Below are positions 62,899 to 64,000 of a stretch of DNA of 64,000 nucleotides, in pieces. This DNA is from Polynucleobacter sp. AP-Titi-500A-B4 (lineage in GTDB: Bacteria > Pseudomonadota > Gammaproteobacteria > Burkholderiales > Burkholderiaceae), in contig NZ_CP061311.1 of the NCBI RefSeq assembly GCF_018688095.1, positions 186,001 through 250,000 of the forward strand, given 5' to 3'. Under the pieces are notes generated by a model. That model did not search any database, was not told the DNA's origin, and saw nothing but the letters and a program-made list of their open reading frames with translations. Numbering within the stretch: the stretch's first letter is position 1; every line of letters begins with the position of its first letter. The position numbers and the translations under genes were made by a program.

Positions 62899-63798
62899 TT
62901 GAAAGATTTTGTTCTCTACTGTAAATCCTACTCAAGAGATTTTTTGCGCCTAAAGCGGCTGCTGGAGTCCATCAATCAATTTAACGCCGACCACTTAGAT
63001 TTCTACATTTCTACGCCAAGTGCAGATAAAGGTTTGTTGGAGGAGATCTTGGGTCAAGATGGATACATTTGGATTGCAGACGAAGATATTGTTGTTGCGA
63101 ACCCAAATGCCGACTTTTCAAAATACCAGGCAATGTCTGGCGGTCTGTCTCAGCAAATTATCAAATCGGAATTTTGGCGACTAGGACTTGCAGAAAATTA
63201 TTTATGCTTGGATTCCGATAGTTTATTCATTCGAAATTTCTATAAATCTGACTTCTTATCAAATGATGGTGTGCCTTATACCGTACTACATCAAAATAAG
63301 GAACTGTTTCAACTTGCTACCGATCGTGGGCATGAGAAAGTGGAGAGGGGTCTAAGAATTGAGGCTGAGCGAGTTAAAGGGTTGTTTGATCGTAAAGGGC
63401 CAAATTTTTATTGCGCTCCCTCCCCATTTATCTGGTCAGCTCGGGTGTGGATGTCGTTAGATACGGAGTATCTTCAGTCTAAGAGCATGAGTGTGTGGGA
63501 TTTTATTACCCCGGAGTATCCTGAGACTCTCATCTATGGGGAAGCACTGCTCAAATACCGCGCTATTCCATTGATTGCAATTGAGCCCTTATTTCGCACG
63601 TATCACTATGATTGGCAATATTTCTTGATGAAGCGTTTGGGAGAGACTAAGGCTAAGTTGGCGCAAAACTATTTGGGCATCATTTACCAGTCTGCATGGG
63701 AATCTGAACTCACCCTTGGACAGCCTCAAAAATCTTTAATTTCTCGGTTGCTCAAATCTATTAAACGCTTTGGGCGCTACATACAGAGCTATTTCTAA
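62899..63798 (+). CDS. DUF6492-type glycosyltransferase-like protein
   Basis: This 299-residue protein resembles the DUF6492 group, found in polysaccharide clusters and similar to GT-A enzymes. LGLAENYLCLDSDSLFIRNF near residues 94-113 contains a DSDS element like the DxD metal motif. The start is TTG at 62899, preceded by AGGA at a normal distance. The C-terminus is basic. Its position between a GT4-like gene and rfbB fits an O-antigen or exopolysaccharide role; its substrate is unknown. Confidence 0.7.
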   Translation: MKDFVLYCKSYSRDFLRLKRLLESINQFNADHLDFYISTPSADKGLLEEILGQDGYIWIADEDIVVANPNADFSKYQAMSGGLSQQIIKSEFWRLGLAENYLCLDSDSLFIRNFYKSDFLSNDGVPYTVLHQNKELFQLATDRGHEKVERGLRIEAERVKGLFDRKGPNFYCAPSPFIWSARVWMSLDTEYLQSKSMSVWDFITPEYPETLIYGEALLKYRAIPLIAIEPLFRTYHYDWQYFLMKRLGETKAKLAQNYLGIIYQSAWESELTLGQPQKSLISRLLKSIKRFGRYIQSYF

Positions 63799-63840
63799 TG
63801 CCGACTAAGTTAATTTTGATCTAATGGATAAGGATATTCG

Positions 63841-64000
63841 ATGATTATGGTTACTGGCGGCGCAGGATTCATTGGTGCCAATTTTGTTCTAAGTTGGCTT
63901 ATGTCGCCAAATGCTGAAGGCATTGTGAATTTAGACAAGTTAACTTATGCAGGTAACTTAGCGAACCTAGAAACCCTCGAAAAAGATGCAAGACACACTT
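63841..64000 (+). CDS. rfbB: dTDP-glucose 4,6-dehydratase, 5' part (cut by window end)
   Basis: Only the first 53 codons are inside the window. They read MIMVTGGAGFIGANFVLSWL and later NLDKLTYAGNLANLETLE, the N-terminal NAD-binding motif and the following signature of RfbB/RmlB. The enzyme makes dTDP-4-keto-6-deoxyglucose for dTDP-rhamnose and related sugars. A ribosome site AAGGA precedes the ATG. It confirms that a nucleotide-sugar and polysaccharide cluster begins here. Confidence 0.88.
   Translation, partial: MIMVTGGAGFIGANFVLSWLMSPNAEGIVNLDKLTYAGNLANLETLEKDARHT

Overview
The window is a bacterial chromosome segment that I read as a free-living or streamlined betaproteobacterium of the Burkholderiaceae, most probably Polynucleobacter or a close relative. 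This rests on protein resemblance, a moderate visible G+C, dense gene packing with short spacers, and several gene orders typical of Betaproteobacteria: ispB<>rplU-rpmA-obgE-proB / rppH<>proS, fur<>bamE-dapB-leuS-lptE-holA-proA, yqgE-ruvX-pyrR-pyrB. The genus is an inference. No rRNA, tRNA, insertion sequence, prophage or CRISPR array was seen.

Layout. 1-3.7 kb: tail of a sodium:solute symporter, a PanE-type reductase, an FAH-family enzyme and a GrdB-like protein. 3.7-13.4 kb: ispB, the ribosomal protein pair rplU-rpmA behind a consensus promoter, obgE, a short proB, a CNP1-like lipoprotein, rppH, proS, ffh, a YpjD-like membrane protein and an AmpD amidase fused to a membrane-anchored cysteine-rich domain. 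13.5-18.7 kb: nrdA-nrdB under a promoter covered by two NrdR-type boxes, then a lysine/alanine-rich histone H1-like gene whose reading frame breaks at a nine-A run. 18.8-24.5 kb (minus strand): tlpA, then the aroQ-accB-accC-prmA-pfkB operon; prmA is fused to a DUF3426-like membrane domain. 24.5-31.3 kb: mpl, a FabG-like reductase, an RNB ribonuclease, a TonB-like protein, aroE, mtgA. 31.3-42.4 kb: pyrF, corA, the overlapping thiL-pgpA-pncC operon, maeB, a barstar-like protein, rsmE, tkt, gapA. 42.4-53.8 kb: fur<>bamE, dapB, leuS, lptE, holA, proA, hemJ, an RNA methyltransferase, rubredoxin, hemL. 53.8-58.9 kb: a surface-glycan acyltransferase with an SGNH domain, apaH, photolyase, a YdcF-like protein. 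59-61.5 kb: yqgE-ruvX-pyrR-pyrB. 61.5-64 kb: start of a polysaccharide cluster (glycosyltransferase, DUF6492-type protein, rfbB cut by the window end).

Most genes are housekeeping: envelope building (mpl, mtgA, ampD, bamE, lptE, ispB, dapB), fatty acid initiation (accBC), nucleotide supply (nrdAB, pyrF, pyrB, pyrR), amino acid synthesis (proA, proB, aroE, aroQ, dapB), translation (leuS, proS, prmA, rsmE, L21, L27, obgE), heme (hemL, hemJ) and central carbon (tkt, gapA, maeB).

The observation most worth testing is the H1-like gene at 18281-18702. Its frame ends at a TAA directly after the heptamer A AAA AAG, and a -1 shift there opens 42 more lysine/alanine-rich codons ending just before the terminator. 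An 8-bp stem-loop starts 6 nt after the heptamer. This layout resembles a dnaX-type programmed -1 frameshift or poly-A transcriptional slippage, but a homopolymer mutation or sequencing error would look the same. Other notable points are two gene fusions (AmpD and PrmA), a terminator-like hairpin holding the only Shine-Dalgarno-like bases of obgE, and large AT-rich palindromes before the barstar-like gene.
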